Shown piece after piece: positions 1-8,887 of a stretch of DNA of 38,328 nucleotides. The notes beneath the pieces are model-generated. The model was not told the origin of the DNA, did not search any database, and saw nothing but the letters and a program-made list of their open reading frames with translations. Where the stretch lies: positions 1 through 38,328 of the forward strand of contig CAILYI010000222.1 in the NCBI GenBank assembly GCA_903838415.1, read 5' to 3'. How positions within the stretch are numbered: the first letter of the stretch is position 1; every line of letters starts with the position of its first letter. Source of the DNA: an uncultured Anaerolineae bacterium (lineage in GTDB: Bacteria > Chloroflexota > Anaerolineae > Anaerolineales > Villigracilaceae). Both the position numbers and the translations under genes were made by a program.

Positions 1-16
1 ATTGCGTGAGACTCCT

Positions 17-1288
17 ATGCCAAACCAAAAACATGTAAACAAGAAGCACCTCGCCCACCTGGAAGTTGTCCACAGGCAAGATCGCATGATCCGCATCAGT
101 GCGCTGATTATCATTCTGTTGGTTGTGGGAATTGTCAGCTACGGCGTTCTCATTAATACGGCGCTCCTGCCTTATCGGGCAGTTGCAAGCGTCAACGGTG
201 AAACTATCACAGCGCGCGAATTTCAGACTCAGGTCAAAGTTCAGCGCATTCAGACCATCAGCCGCTATATGCAGTACCTGCAATACGCGCAGATGTTCGG
301 AATCCAAAATCCGATGCAGGATGCCAATTTTGGCCCCATTTTGCAACAGGATTACACCAAGCTTACGCAAACCGAGACAATGGGTCAGGAAGTTATCGAC
401 CTACTCGTTAACGATCGTCTGATTCGGCAAGAATCGAAGAAACGCGGCATCACCGTCAGCTCTGACGAATTGGAAAAAGCTGTACAGGCAGGTTTTGGGT
501 ATTTCCCCAGTGGAACCCCCACCCCAGTTCCAACCGCCGCGGAACTGGTCATGCCCACTCTGAATCCGACTCAACTGGCGCTGGTCACCATCACCCCAAC
601 CGCTTCGCCTGTCGTGACGGCCACGCTTGATCCCAGCGTCACGGCCGAACCGACAGCCACCAGCGGACCGACCGCCACTGCTGCCCCGACCGCCACGCCA
701 ATCACCCAAGATGGTTATAAAACCCTGCTCAAAGAACGCGTTGACGGATTGACCAAGGATGCCGGTATGGATGAAGCCGCCTATCGCCGCCTGTTCGAGA
801 CCGGCCTTTTCCGCGATAAGCTGGCTGCAGAGATTACCAAAGACATGAAGCCCGTCCAGGAACAAGTCTGGGCCCGCCATATCCTGGTCAAAACCATCGA
901 AGAAGCAGTTGCCGTGCAGGCGCGTTTGCGCAACGGCGATGACTTTGCCAAAGTTGCGGCGGAAGTCTCCACTGACGGAGGCTCCAAAGATTTGGGCGGC
1001 GATCTGGGCTGGTTTGCCAAGGGAGCGATGGTTGCGCCCTTTGAAGCCGCCGCTTTCGCCCAGAAGGTTGGCGAAATCAGTGAACCGGTTCAAAGCGACT
1101 TCGGTTTCCATATCATCCAGGTGCTCGGGCACGAAGATCGCCCGCTGACTGATCAACAGTTCACACAGCAGAAGCAGCTCTTCTTTAGTGATTACCTGAA
1201 GACATTGCGCGAAGGTGCGGACGTGAAGGTCCACGATCTGTGGAAAACGATCGTCCCGACTGAACCAGCGCTTCCGGCAGCTCAGTAA
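17..1288 (+). CDS. Membrane-anchored parvulin-type peptidyl-prolyl isomerase (SurA/PrsA-like foldase)
   Basis: Predicted to catalyse cis/trans isomerisation of peptidyl-prolyl bonds and help exported proteins fold outside the membrane. The 423-residue product has a basic N-terminus and one membrane segment (about residues 27-49). A SurA-N-like region follows, with the motif VNGETITAREF and then LVNDRLIRQESKKRGI. A Pro/Thr-rich low-complexity stretch lies at about residues 160-230. The C-terminal parvulin domain (about 280-375) shows WARHILVKT, GGDLGWFAKG and FGFHIIQVLG. I chose the ATG at 17; a TTG at 2 is in frame but gives no extra recognisable sequence, and the gene begins at the window edge. 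The gene converges on smc across a strong hairpin. The Pro/Thr insert inside the chaperone part is unusual. Parvulin family assignment is firm; the substrate is unknown. Confidence 0.9.
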   Translation: MPNQKHVNKKHLAHLEVVHRQDRMIRISALIIILLVVGIVSYGVLINTALLPYRAVASVNGETITAREFQTQVKVQRIQTISRYMQYLQYAQMFGIQNPMQDANFGPILQQDYTKLTQTETMGQEVIDLLVNDRLIRQESKKRGITVSSDELEKAVQAGFGYFPSGTPTPVPTAAELVMPTLNPTQLALVTITPTASPVVTATLDPSVTAEPTATSGPTATAAPTATPITQDGYKTLLKERVDGLTKDAGMDEAAYRRLFETGLFRDKLAAEITKDMKPVQEQVWARHILVKTIEEAVAVQARLRNGDDFAKVAAEVSTDGGSKDLGGDLGWFAKGAMVAPFEAAAFAQKVGEISEPVQSDFGFHIIQVLGHEDRPLTDQQFTQQKQLFFSDYLKTLREGADVKVHDLWKTIVPTEPALPAAQ

Positions 1289-1312
1289 GGCGATCAACAA
1301 CAACGTTTTGAC

Positions 1313-1347
1313 AAAAATCCGCGCATCCAATGGATGCGCGGATTTTT
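1313..1347. terminator. Bidirectional rho-independent terminator between the PPIase gene and smc
   Basis: The arms 1313-1329 and 1331-1347 are perfectly complementary. The GC-rich core is flanked by A5 on the left and a T-run on the right, so it can end transcription from both convergent genes (PPIase on plus, smc on minus). Confidence 0.9.
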
Positions 1348-1375
1348 TCGTTCTCTTTGTCCCGAGTAAAAATTA

Positions 1376-4300
1376 CTATCCCCGGTTTCCGAGCATTTCA
1401 TCCGAGATTTCGTCCAACTTGAGCGAAATCTGCTGACTGGCTGAGTCGCGGCCCATCGTGATACCGTAAATCACATCCGCAACCTGGACGGTGTTGCGAT
1501 TGTGCGTGACGACGATAAATTGGGTGGTCTGGCTGAGTTCAGCCAGCAAATCGCGAAAACGCCCGACGTTGGCCTCATCCAGCATGGCATCGACTTCGTC
1601 CATCACGCAGACCGGCGTCGGCGAGACTTTCAGCAGCGCGAAAACCAGCGAGATGGCTGTCAGCGAGCGTTCGCCGCCCGAAAGCAGCGACAAGCCCTGC
1701 TCGCGCCGTCCTGGCAGCTTGGCTTCGATGTCGATGCCGGTTTCGGTCAGGTTATCCGGATCGGTCAACGTCAGGCGGGCCGAACCTCCGCCAAATAGAC
1801 GCGTGAAAATGGATTTAAATTCAATGGCCACCGCTTCAAAAGTCTTGAAAAACTCTTTTCTGGTCAATTCGTCCAATTCCGCAATCACTTCGCGCAAGTC
1901 GGATTCAGCCTTTTTGAGATCATCGACCTGAGCGTTCATGAATTCGAAACGCTCCTTGACCGATTCGTACTCCTGCTGAGCTTCCATGTTGACTGCGCCC
2001 ATGCGCCGCAATTGAGCGCGTTTCTGGGAAAGTGAGTCCTCCAGATCAGGTGCGAGAGTCAGCACCAGTGGCAGAGTCTCAACCATATCGCCCAAAGGCA
2101 AAGGCACCGAGCCGGTCATCGTGGCCTCGTATTCGAACTGGACGAGACCGAAGTCTTCCTCGATGCGCCGTTTCAGATTTTCCAATGCTTCCTGTTTGCG
2201 GCTCAGGTCAAGCTGCGCCGCGGAATTGAAGCGCTCCACGTTAGACAGCGAACGCTGCGCCGCGGCTTCCTGTTCCTGTAAAGTGGCTTCCTGTTTTTCA
2301 GCCTCGGCCAATTCCTGCTCGGCTGGTTCAATCACCATTCTGAGAGCTTCGATCTGTTCATGCAGATTTGTTTCTTGCAGATGCAGGCTATTTTTTTCAC
2401 TCTCCAGCGATGTAAACGCTGCACCAATCTCACCCTCGCGCTGATTGGCGGTGGAACGCTGACTCAGCAGCCGGTCGAGCACCTGCTGGCGGTCATTTTG
2501 ACGGGCACGGGCATCATTCACGGTACGCTCAGAAACAGAAACGCGCGCGCCCCAATAAGTCACTTGCGAGGTCAATTCATCGAGCGCCAGTCCGGCCAAT
2601 TCACCATTCAACTTGCGCATACTTTCCTGCGCCCCGGCCAGTTTTTCCTCGACATCCTCCAGCAGCAGCGTCGTTTCGGTGCGATCACGCTCTGAGCCCG
2701 CCACTTCCTTCGTCAGCGTTTCCTTCTGGCCAGACTGAAAATCGCGCTGGCGGCGCGCCGATTCAGCTGCGAGCGAAGCCTGCTGACCGATGCTCGTCGC
2801 TTCGTTCAAAGCCTTGCGCGCCTGTCGCACAGTCTCATCGCGCACAGCAATTTCCTTTTGTGTGGACGCAACTTCACTCGAAAGCCCACTGACCGTCTCG
2901 ATCAAATTATTCAACACGCCGACAACGGTTTCCAGACGTTCGGACAGCTCACGCTTTTCGCGCGGGCGGCTCAACGCCGAAGCGCGCGCCTCGCGCCCGG
3001 CAGCGATCACGCCATCCGGGCGGAAAACTTCTCCTTTTAACGTGACCAACCGCGCGGCGGGGAGCTGAATCCGCAAGCTGCGGGCGGCGGCTCGATCACG
3101 CACCAGCACCGTACCGCCCAATAAGGCTTCCAAAGCTGGGACAAACTCATCCCTAGTCTTAATTAATTTAGATGCCAGCCCGATGACGGACTCATCCTGC
3201 GGAAGTTTTATCTGCCGGTTGGCATTTTCCGCGTCGAGTGGCAGAACAACCGCCCGCCCGGTGGCTTGCTCCAGCAATTCGAGTGCCTGATCCACACTCT
3301 GGCCGGATTCAACCACCACCACGTCGAAAGCATCGCCCAGCGCAGCGGCAATCGCCGTCTCATACTGTGCCGGGACATCCAGCGCGGCGGAAAGCACACC
3401 CTTCACGCCGGAAAATTTCGACTGCCGGGCGGCCTCCAACAGGAAGCGCGCGCCGTCAGCGTAACCCGCCAGGGACTTTTCAGCCTGATCCAGCACATCG
3501 AGTTGCGCCTGAAGTTTGGTCTGCTCCCCGGCTCGGGCGTTGCGCTCATCCTGACGTTGGCGCCGGAGCGTTTCGAGTTCGCTCAGTCTTTGACGTGACG
3601 TCGCCAAATCAGCTTCTGCCTGTTGGAAAGCGGTTTCCGCCTGTTCCCTGGCCTTTTGGGCGGCGAGATGTTTTTTCTCGGTTTGCTTAAAAGTTTCTTC
3701 CGCCGTCGCAATGACCAAGTCGGCGGCCTTGAGTTTTTCGCGCTGCGAATCGATGCGATTCTTGAGTTCATTCAAATGCGCCTGCTGCTGGGCGCGGCGC
3801 GAGTTAAGCGTGTTCAGGTTCTGGCGGGCCGAATTGAGCCTCTGCTCAACCGTGGCGCGCTCCAACTGGCGCGCCATCAGCGCCGATTTCGCATCTTTTT
3901 CCTGCACCCGGGCTTCTACTGCTTCCGTCTGGATGCGCTCAAGCTCGATCCGCGCTTCATCGACACGTTCACGCGCTACGCGTTCTTCATCTGCCAGGCG
4001 TTCCAACTCAACAGTGGCATTTTGACGACTCTCCGTCAAAGACCGGCGGCGCTCATCAAGCACAGCCATTTCACGCACAATGGTTTCGCGCTGATTATGC
4101 AAAGTGGTCGATTGGCGATGCCACTCATTTAAACGGGACCGTAAATCAAACAGACGCGTGCGGGTTGTGCTGAAACCGGCGGTCAGATCATGGTACTGAT
4201 TACGCGACTCTCCCAGCTTGACTTCCTGGCGCCGGGCGATTTCCTGCACTTCAGCCAGTTCCTTTTGTGAGCGGTGCCAATGATAGCCGTACCACTCACG

Positions 4301-4984
4301 TAGAACCAGTTTCAAATCTGCCTGAATCTGCAGGAATTCCTGCGCGCGGCGCGCCTGGCGTTCGAGCCCACGCAAACGCGGCTCCAGTTCTGCCAGGATA
4401 TCGAGCACGCGCTCGAGGTTGCGCTGGGTATTTTCCAAACGACGCAGCGATTCTTCACGCCGCGAGCGATACAGACCAATCCCGGCAGCTTCCTCGAACA
4501 ACCGGCGCCGCTCGTCAGCTTTGAGCGCCAGCGAGGCATCCACCATGCCCTGACCAAGGATGGTATAAGTCCGCTCCGAAAGACCTGATTGCGCCAACAG
4601 CTCGTTGATATCCTTCAAGCGGACAGATTGTCCGTTGAGCAGGTATTCGTTATGTCCATCGCGATAAGCGCGGCGCGTGACGGCAACTTCGGAAAAGTCA
4701 ACCGGCAGCCAGCCAATCGTATTGTCAAAGGTAATCGTCACCGAGGCCATGCCGGAACGAGGACGATGCTCGGAGCCAGAGAAAATCATATCCTCGGTCT
4801 TTTTGGCGCGCAGCAAGTGATGGGATTGTTCCCCCAACACCCATCGCAAGGAATCGGCAAAATTCGATTTCCCAGATCCATTTGGACCAACAATGGCAGT
4901 AATTCCTTCGGCAAATTCGAACAGCGTGCGCGAAGCAAATGTTTTGTATCCGTGAAGTTCAAGTGATTTAAGTCGTAATGGCAT
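1376..4984 (-). CDS. smc: Chromosome segregation ATPase SMC
   Basis: SMC condensin subunit that organises and segregates the chromosome, acting as a homodimer with ScpA/ScpB. The 1202-residue length is normal for bacterial SMC. Walker A GPNGSGKS is at residues 33-40. Long coiled coils (Glu/Arg/Gln/Ala heptads) run from about 170 to 510 and 680 to 1010. The hinge is at about 520-670 (KGVLSAALDVP, then GDAFDVVVVE). The ABC signature LSGGERSL starts at 1101 and Walker B CVMDEVD lies at 1126-1132, followed by the D-loop and the switch histidine in VVTHNR. The start MPLRLKSLELHGYKTF is the classical SMC start. rnc lies upstream on the same strand, the usual bacterial arrangement, but here a GT-C-like gene separates them. 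Confidence 0.97.
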   Translation of the reverse strand: MPLRLKSLELHGYKTFASRTLFEFAEGITAIVGPNGSGKSNFADSLRWVLGEQSHHLLRAKKTEDMIFSGSEHRPRSGMASVTITFDNTIGWLPVDFSEVAVTRRAYRDGHNEYLLNGQSVRLKDINELLAQSGLSERTYTILGQGMVDASLALKADERRRLFEEAAGIGLYRSRREESLRRLENTQRNLERVLDILAELEPRLRGLERQARRAQEFLQIQADLKLVLREWYGYHWHRSQKELAEVQEIARRQEVKLGESRNQYHDLTAGFSTTRTRLFDLRSRLNEWHRQSTTLHNQRETIVREMAVLDERRRSLTESRQNATVELERLADEERVARERVDEARIELERIQTEAVEARVQEKDAKSALMARQLERATVEQRLNSARQNLNTLNSRRAQQQAHLNELKNRIDSQREKLKAADLVIATAEETFKQTEKKHLAAQKAREQAETAFQQAEADLATSRQRLSELETLRRQRQDERNARAGEQTKLQAQLDVLDQAEKSLAGYADGARFLLEAARQSKFSGVKGVLSAALDVPAQYETAIAAALGDAFDVVVVESGQSVDQALELLEQATGRAVVLPLDAENANRQIKLPQDESVIGLASKLIKTRDEFVPALEALLGGTVLVRDRAAARSLRIQLPAARLVTLKGEVFRPDGVIAAGREARASALSRPREKRELSERLETVVGVLNNLIETVSGLSSEVASTQKEIAVRDETVRQARKALNEATSIGQQASLAAESARRQRDFQSGQKETLTKEVAGSERDRTETTLLLEDVEEKLAGAQESMRKLNGELAGLALDELTSQVTYWGARVSVSERTVNDARARQNDRQQVLDRLLSQRSTANQREGEIGAAFTSLESEKNSLHLQETNLHEQIEALRMVIEPAEQELAEAEKQEATLQEQEAAAQRSLSNVERFNSAAQLDLSRKQEALENLKRRIEEDFGLVQFEYEATMTGSVPLPLGDMVETLPLVLTLAPDLEDSLSQKRAQLRRMGAVNMEAQQEYESVKERFEFMNAQVDDLKKAESDLREVIAELDELTRKEFFKTFEAVAIEFKSIFTRLFGGGSARLTLTDPDNLTETGIDIEAKLPGRREQGLSLLSGGERSLTAISLVFALLKVSPTPVCVMDEVDAMLDEANVGRFRDLLAELSQTTQFIVVTHNRNTVQVADVIYGITMGRDSASQQISLKLDEISDEMLGNRG

Positions 4985-5031
4985 CAGGTTTGGGTATCAT
5001 GAATAATTTATTTGCAGATTCGAGAAAAAAA

Positions 5032-6387
5032 TTAAGCCAAACTGGGCATCTCTTTTGGAGCTATCTTACACCAAATTCTTTGAACCAATCTGGATGAATA
5101 GAAAGCAATAGAAATAAAATAAATCGGCTCGAGGAAATACTTAAAACGCATATTTTCACCTTTTTCGAAGAATATACAAACAAAGAAAATATAAATACCT
5201 GGCAAAAGTAGACCAATAGCACCATAATCCTTGCGGCGAATACTGCGTAGTAACCACAATACCCCAGAAGCAAAGAGAAGGATCGGAAAAACTGGAGCCG
5301 AAAAAACCGCATCATAATAAGGGCGCCAAAAAAGACGTTTGACTATGACATTTTCTGTATATTGACTGGATGGCAGAAAATATAACGTAAAATTTTCAAG
5401 ATACGATGCCGCCAACATTGAAGCCGATGCAACGGATACAAACTGAGTGTACTCTTCTGTCAAGGAACGGTTCAATTGTAAGTAGCCAATAGCATTAAAA
5501 TTTGGCGTTCCGGTGATTTTATATTTTCGCGTCAAGACAGTTGGCAACTGCTGTTTTCTTTCCTTACCAAGCGCTGGGAGATCGTAAGTCCAATAATCCA
5601 CTGGGTATTGTCCAACTGAACGTGTCAGGTTTAATCCAGAGAAAGAAGAAGTTGTCAGTAAATCAAATTGCACAAATTGTTTAGCCAAGTACAAGCCAGA
5701 TAAGCCTCCAGCAATTAAAAGAAACAAAAATATATCACGTTTTGAAACTTTGAAAAAAAGTAGAGAAACCGCAAATAGAAAAATAGCAGGCAATTGAAAA
5801 ATAGAACGGGTAAAAAAGACAGCTAAGAAAACCAAGGAAAGCGATATAGTGGAGGTGGAATAACCATTTTTTATTTTCCACAATAAGTAAAAAAGCCAAG
5901 TAATTAGCACAGTCGATAAAAAAGTACTATCCAATAAAGTGGCAAATGAAATGGTCGCTGGGTGTAATAGAAAAGCAAATGTTAAAACCACTGCAATTTT
6001 TGTTTCCATTAGTTTGGAGAGCCAAGAAAAAATCAGCAATCCCAAAGTTCCATACAAAACCATCCAAAGTTGATAAATCAATTGATCGACATGCCTAACT
6101 AGTTCAAATAGATTTGAGGCGGCCCATAATTGAACCAATATTGCCCGAATCACATCGAACATCGGAGGCTGGATGTGAATATTCCATAGCGCAGCAAAGG
6201 GTGATGCTTGCAGATCTGCCAAAGAAACTGTTTGCATCAGAATTTCTGATGACCATTTTTGAAAGTACAAACCATTAGTGGTGTAGGGATGCATAATAAT
6301 CTGCAAACCCAAAAGAAAAAAATAGCCCAAAATACCAATTAAAATACCAATAACCCCAACGGAGCGTTTTGTTTCAGTAGTCGTCAT
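5032..6387 (-). CDS. Multi-pass membrane protein, GT-C glycosyltransferase-like
   Basis: A 451-residue protein with about ten hydrophobic segments, beginning with one near residues 12-32. The first external loop contains IHIQPPMFDVIRAILVQLW, which resembles the His-x-x-Pro-Pro segment of PMT/ArnT-like GT-C enzymes that move sugars from polyprenyl phosphates at the outer membrane face. No classical Asp-Asp or Glu-x-Asp pair is obvious, so catalysis is unproven. The ATG at 6387 is preceded by an AAGGGG ribosome site at good spacing. The gene is much richer in A and T than its neighbours rnc and smc, which suggests later insertion between them. It could instead be a non-catalytic GT-C relative. 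Membrane protein is certain; GT-C is likely; substrate unknown. Confidence 0.65.
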   Translation of the reverse strand: MTTTETKRSVGVIGILIGILGYFFLLGLQIIMHPYTTNGLYFQKWSSEILMQTVSLADLQASPFAALWNIHIQPPMFDVIRAILVQLWAASNLFELVRHVDQLIYQLWMVLYGTLGLLIFSWLSKLMETKIAVVLTFAFLLHPATISFATLLDSTFLSTVLITWLFYLLWKIKNGYSTSTISLSLVFLAVFFTRSIFQLPAIFLFAVSLLFFKVSKRDIFLFLLIAGGLSGLYLAKQFVQFDLLTTSSFSGLNLTRSVGQYPVDYWTYDLPALGKERKQQLPTVLTRKYKITGTPNFNAIGYLQLNRSLTEEYTQFVSVASASMLAASYLENFTLYFLPSSQYTENVIVKRLFWRPYYDAVFSAPVFPILLFASGVLWLLRSIRRKDYGAIGLLLPGIYIFFVCIFFEKGENMRFKYFLEPIYFISIAFYSSRLVQRIWCKIAPKEMPSLA

Positions 6388-6534
6388 TATTTCATTCCCC
6401 TTTCAACTTTTGCATCGTATTGGCGATAATCAAGACCACCGAGACATGGTTGTTATTTATTGCTCGCTCCTTGTTCCAGGAAAGTGCCCTTACTAACCAA
6501 TTTTCAATCTGTATTTTTTTGGTTAAAAACCCAA

Positions 6535-7272
6535 TTATTCGATATCCAGCATCTCTATATTTTCAAGCGCGTTTTTCGCAGCCACCTGTTGGGCCAGGTG
6601 CTTGGAGGTTCCGCTGCCCTTCCCAAAACATTTCCCGCTGACATGGACTTCAATCTCAAAAATCCTGGCATGCTCGGGACCTTCAGCCTGCGAAGTGACA
6701 TATTTTGGAATTCCCCAACCCTGCGCCTGGGTAAACTCCTGCAGGCGCGACTTTGGATCGATGGTATGCATTTGCGCCAAAATGATATCAGCCATTGGAT
6801 CCAACAACGGCAGGATAAATTCCCTGGCCAATTCCAATCCCTTGCTTTGATAAATGGCGCCCACCAGGGCTTCAAACGTGGCGCACAGCAGAATATCCCG
6901 ATCACGACCTCCGCCCTGCAGTTCGCCGCGCCCAAGCCGCATAGCCTGACCCAATTTCAATTGACGGGAAAATTCGGCCAGCGTCTCGGTTCGAACCAGC
7001 GCCGAACGCATCCGCGTCAATTCGCCTTCCGCCATTTCGGGATAATGGTTGTAAACCCACGACCCAACCACAAAATCCAGCACGGCGTCGCCCAAAAACT
7101 CGAGGCGCTCATTGTCAGCGGCCACATCGATATGCTCATTGACGTAAGAGCGATGAGTCAACGCACGCGTCAAAAGACGCAAATCATCGCCAAACGGCAA
7201 ATGCAGACGCTCGGCCAAATGCGCCGGGGTTTCGGATCCGGCCCGTTCAGTCAAGGGTTCGTTAATTGCCAA
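6535..7272 (-). CDS. rnc: Ribonuclease III
   Basis: Double-stranded-RNA endonuclease used in rRNA and mRNA processing. The 245-residue protein has the signature NERLEFLGDAVL at 54-65 (acidic residues E55, E58, D62), the FEALVGAIY segment carrying the second catalytic Glu, and a C-terminal double-stranded-RNA-binding domain (SKHLAQQVAAKNALENI). The position matching E. coli Asp114 is Ala here (CATFEA where many homologues have AD-x-FEA). The start is TTG at 7272, supported by GGGAGG five bases upstream and by the normal N-terminal length; no ATG competes. The next gene downstream is the GT-C-like membrane protein and then smc, so this is a split rnc-smc cluster. Confidence 0.95.
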   Translation of the reverse strand: MAINEPLTERAGSETPAHLAERLHLPFGDDLRLLTRALTHRSYVNEHIDVAADNERLEFLGDAVLDFVVGSWVYNHYPEMAEGELTRMRSALVRTETLAEFSRQLKLGQAMRLGRGELQGGGRDRDILLCATFEALVGAIYQSKGLELAREFILPLLDPMADIILAQMHTIDPKSRLQEFTQAQGWGIPKYVTSQAEGPEHARIFEIEVHVSGKCFGKGSGTSKHLAQQVAAKNALENIEMLDIE

Positions 7273-7427
7273 GGGAACCTCCCGGAACTCAGGGAGCGCC
7301 AGCCTCCCACCACATGGTGAGATCGCTGGAGATCACTCAATTCCAATAATCTATCAGAAGGTTTGATTTTACACGGAATTTTTCCTTTTGCGGCTTAATT
7401 TTCAAACCGGATATCGTTAAGAGCGAC

Positions 7428-7466
7428 AAAATCCCCGCTGCGGCCTGTCACCACAACGGGGATTTT
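7428..7466 (-). terminator. Terminator of the 7TM-protein/tetR unit
   Basis: The arms AAAATCCCCG (7428-7437) and CGGGGATTTT (7457-7466) form a 10-bp stem with a 19-nt loop, placed just after the stop of the minus-strand membrane gene. The downstream side ends in TTTTGTC. Confidence 0.75.
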
Positions 7467-7488
7467 GACTAACTGACAATTTTTCCGT

Positions 7489-8211
7489 TTAATCCGCTGG
7501 AGAAGCGGAGACGGCCTCGAGCGCTTTTTTCTGCGGCCAGAGTCCCTTATAAGCCAGGAATTGAATCGCCACATACATGATGGTTTTTGGAATCATCAAC
7601 ATCCCAATCACGGGAATGTTGCGCGCAAACAGGATGACCGGCGTATAGAATAAATAGGAGAAAAAGACGCAATATGCCATCCAGCGAAACAGACGATCTT
7701 TGGCTTCGATCGCATCGCGCAGATAGAGATAAAGCACGCCCACGCCCAAAATTACCAGGAACAGGTTGCGGAACAACCCCCAAAATACCGGCGTAACGGT
7801 ATTGCCCCAATCATTCTGCGGAAAAGCCATCACCGCCAATCGCACTGGAACGCTGGCCAGCAATGTGTATTCAAACAGACCAAACTTGCCGTTGTAGCGC
7901 TCCTTCCAAATATAGAGCATGACCACATAGAAAAATGTGACGGTGATGGCTGTCGCCAGCGCGCCAATGCCCAGCAGCAGTCCGTTTTTCTCCAAACCGC
8001 CCATGGCATAAGCCGCCACGCGGAAACCAACATGCCCGCTATCGCCCAGCGCCAAAAGGAAAAACGCCCAGCGAAACAGGTTGGCGATTTTTTGATTTTC
8101 TTTTGAAACTTCACCCATCCGCATTGACATGAGAATGGTCATCGCCCAGACGACGATCAGGTAAGTAATATTGAAACCAACTTCGATGTACATGCGCATT
8201 TCGTCTGACAT
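7489..8211 (-). CDS. Seven-helix integral membrane protein of unknown function
   Basis: I do not recognise a named family. The 240-residue product has about seven hydrophobic helices (roughly 11-28, 45-72, 80-104, 115-133, 143-166, 176-198, 203-225) and a short charged tail. Aromatic and Arg/Asp residues lie near the helix ends (LALGDSGHVGFR, MLYIWKERYNGKF). The gene begins 16 bases after the tetR stop on the same strand, so the two are almost certainly co-transcribed and the protein is probably controlled by that repressor. The terminator at 7428-7466 closes the unit. It could be a sensor, a small-molecule exporter or a lipid-active protein; the sequence does not decide. Confidence 0.8.
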   Translation of the reverse strand: MSDEMRMYIEVGFNITYLIVVWAMTILMSMRMGEVSKENQKIANLFRWAFFLLALGDSGHVGFRVAAYAMGGLEKNGLLLGIGALATAITVTFFYVVMLYIWKERYNGKFGLFEYTLLASVPVRLAVMAFPQNDWGNTVTPVFWGLFRNLFLVILGVGVLYLYLRDAIEAKDRLFRWMAYCVFFSYLFYTPVILFARNIPVIGMLMIPKTIMYVAIQFLAYKGLWPQKKALEAVSASPAD

Positions 8212-8227
8212 ATGCCCTCCGTATCGG

Positions 8228-8785
8228 TTATTCGGCGCCTTTTAGAAAGAAAGCCACCAGTTTTTTTGCCAAAACCTCGTTTTCGAGGTCGTAATCAACA
8301 GCGCGAGCAATATAGCTTTCAACAATCCCCATAAAAAGGTGGGCCAGGAATCGCGCCTCGCCTTTGAGCTGCCCATCGTCCACGGCAGCCTGCATCAGCG
8401 CGGTCATGGGAACAAACAGTTCGGCAGAAAACGCCCCTCGCACACGTCGAACGTTTTCTGGGTCTTTGATATGCTCCAGGTCACGCACCAGGTACGAGTA
8501 ATCTTTCTTGAAACTGTCAAACATCACGGCGGCGATGTGTTCCAGCTTTTCATCCAGTAAACCGCCCTGTTCAATTACTTCACGAAAACCTTTCAGGCGA
8601 CGCAAAAGCACCTCCACGAACAGATTTTCCTTATTTTTGAAGTAATAATACAAAGTGGGTTTTGTTACTCCACAACTTTGGCAGATTTCATCCACAGAAA
8701 CGCCCAGATAGCCCTTTTGCTGGAAAAGCACCCAGCCATCTTGAAGGATTTTTTCTGCGTTTGGATGTTCGCTATAATCAATCAT
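8228..8785 (-). CDS. TetR/AcrR-family transcriptional repressor
   Basis: A 185-residue one-component regulator. The N-terminal helix-turn-helix occupies about residues 9-55: ILQDGWVLFQQKGYLGVSV, then DEICQSCGVTKPTLYYYFKNKENLF with recognition helix at about 41-49. The C-terminal part is the ligand-binding and dimerisation domain, all helical and not conserved enough to name a ligand. The ATG at 8783-8785 touches the first of two palindromes and has no Shine-Dalgarno sequence. A promoter fitted to this strand would start transcription within about three bases of the ATG, so the mRNA may be leaderless. It likely represses itself, the downstream 7TM gene and perhaps the divergent aldo/keto reductase. 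Confidence 0.92.
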   Translation of the reverse strand: MIDYSEHPNAEKILQDGWVLFQQKGYLGVSVDEICQSCGVTKPTLYYYFKNKENLFVEVLLRRLKGFREVIEQGGLLDEKLEHIAAVMFDSFKKDYSYLVRDLEHIKDPENVRRVRGAFSAELFVPMTALMQAAVDDGQLKGEARFLAHLFMGIVESYIARAVDYDLENEVLAKKLVAFFLKGAE

Positions 8786-8800
8786 ATACTAATTAGTATA
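8785..8800. promoter_or_regulatory. Palindromic operator 1 for the TetR regulator
   Basis: TATACTAATTAGTATA is a perfect 16-bp palindrome that abuts the tetR start codon and contains its predicted -10 element (TATACT on the minus strand, 8795-8800). It shares the TATACT/AGTATA half-sites with operator 2, 19 bp away centre to centre. Confidence 0.8.
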
Positions 8801-8824
8801 CAATATACTGCGCAGTATATCCAA
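8795..8824 (-). promoter_or_regulatory. Predicted tetR promoter, near-leaderless start
   Basis: On the minus strand, TTGGAT (8819-8824) and TATACT (8795-8800) are spaced by 18 bp. Transcription would begin around 8788-8786, directly before the ATG at 8785. Both palindromes overlap this promoter, as expected for autorepression. Confidence 0.5.
8803..8820. promoter_or_regulatory. Palindromic operator 2 for the TetR regulator
   Basis: ATATACTGCGCAGTATAT is a perfect 18-bp palindrome between the -35 and -10 elements of the tetR promoter. Its TATACT/AGTATA half-sites match operator 1. Confidence 0.8.
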
Positions 8825-8887
8825 CTACAAGTGACGATTGTCATGAATGAGTATGATAAAATATTTTCTCTACCAAGGAGAACGCGA

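Noticed and set aside
401..1330. Long open frame antisense to the PPIase gene
   Set aside because: The product has no recognisable domain, and the plus-strand frame clearly encodes a parvulin; it is a codon-bias shadow.
6460..7320. 286-codon plus-strand frame over rnc
   Set aside because: It is antisense to a certain RNase III gene and has no family features.
8843..8887. Earlier ATG for the aldo/keto reductase
   Set aside because: No Shine-Dalgarno at 8843, whereas AAGGAG correctly precedes 8888, and the extra residues do not match the AKR N-terminus.
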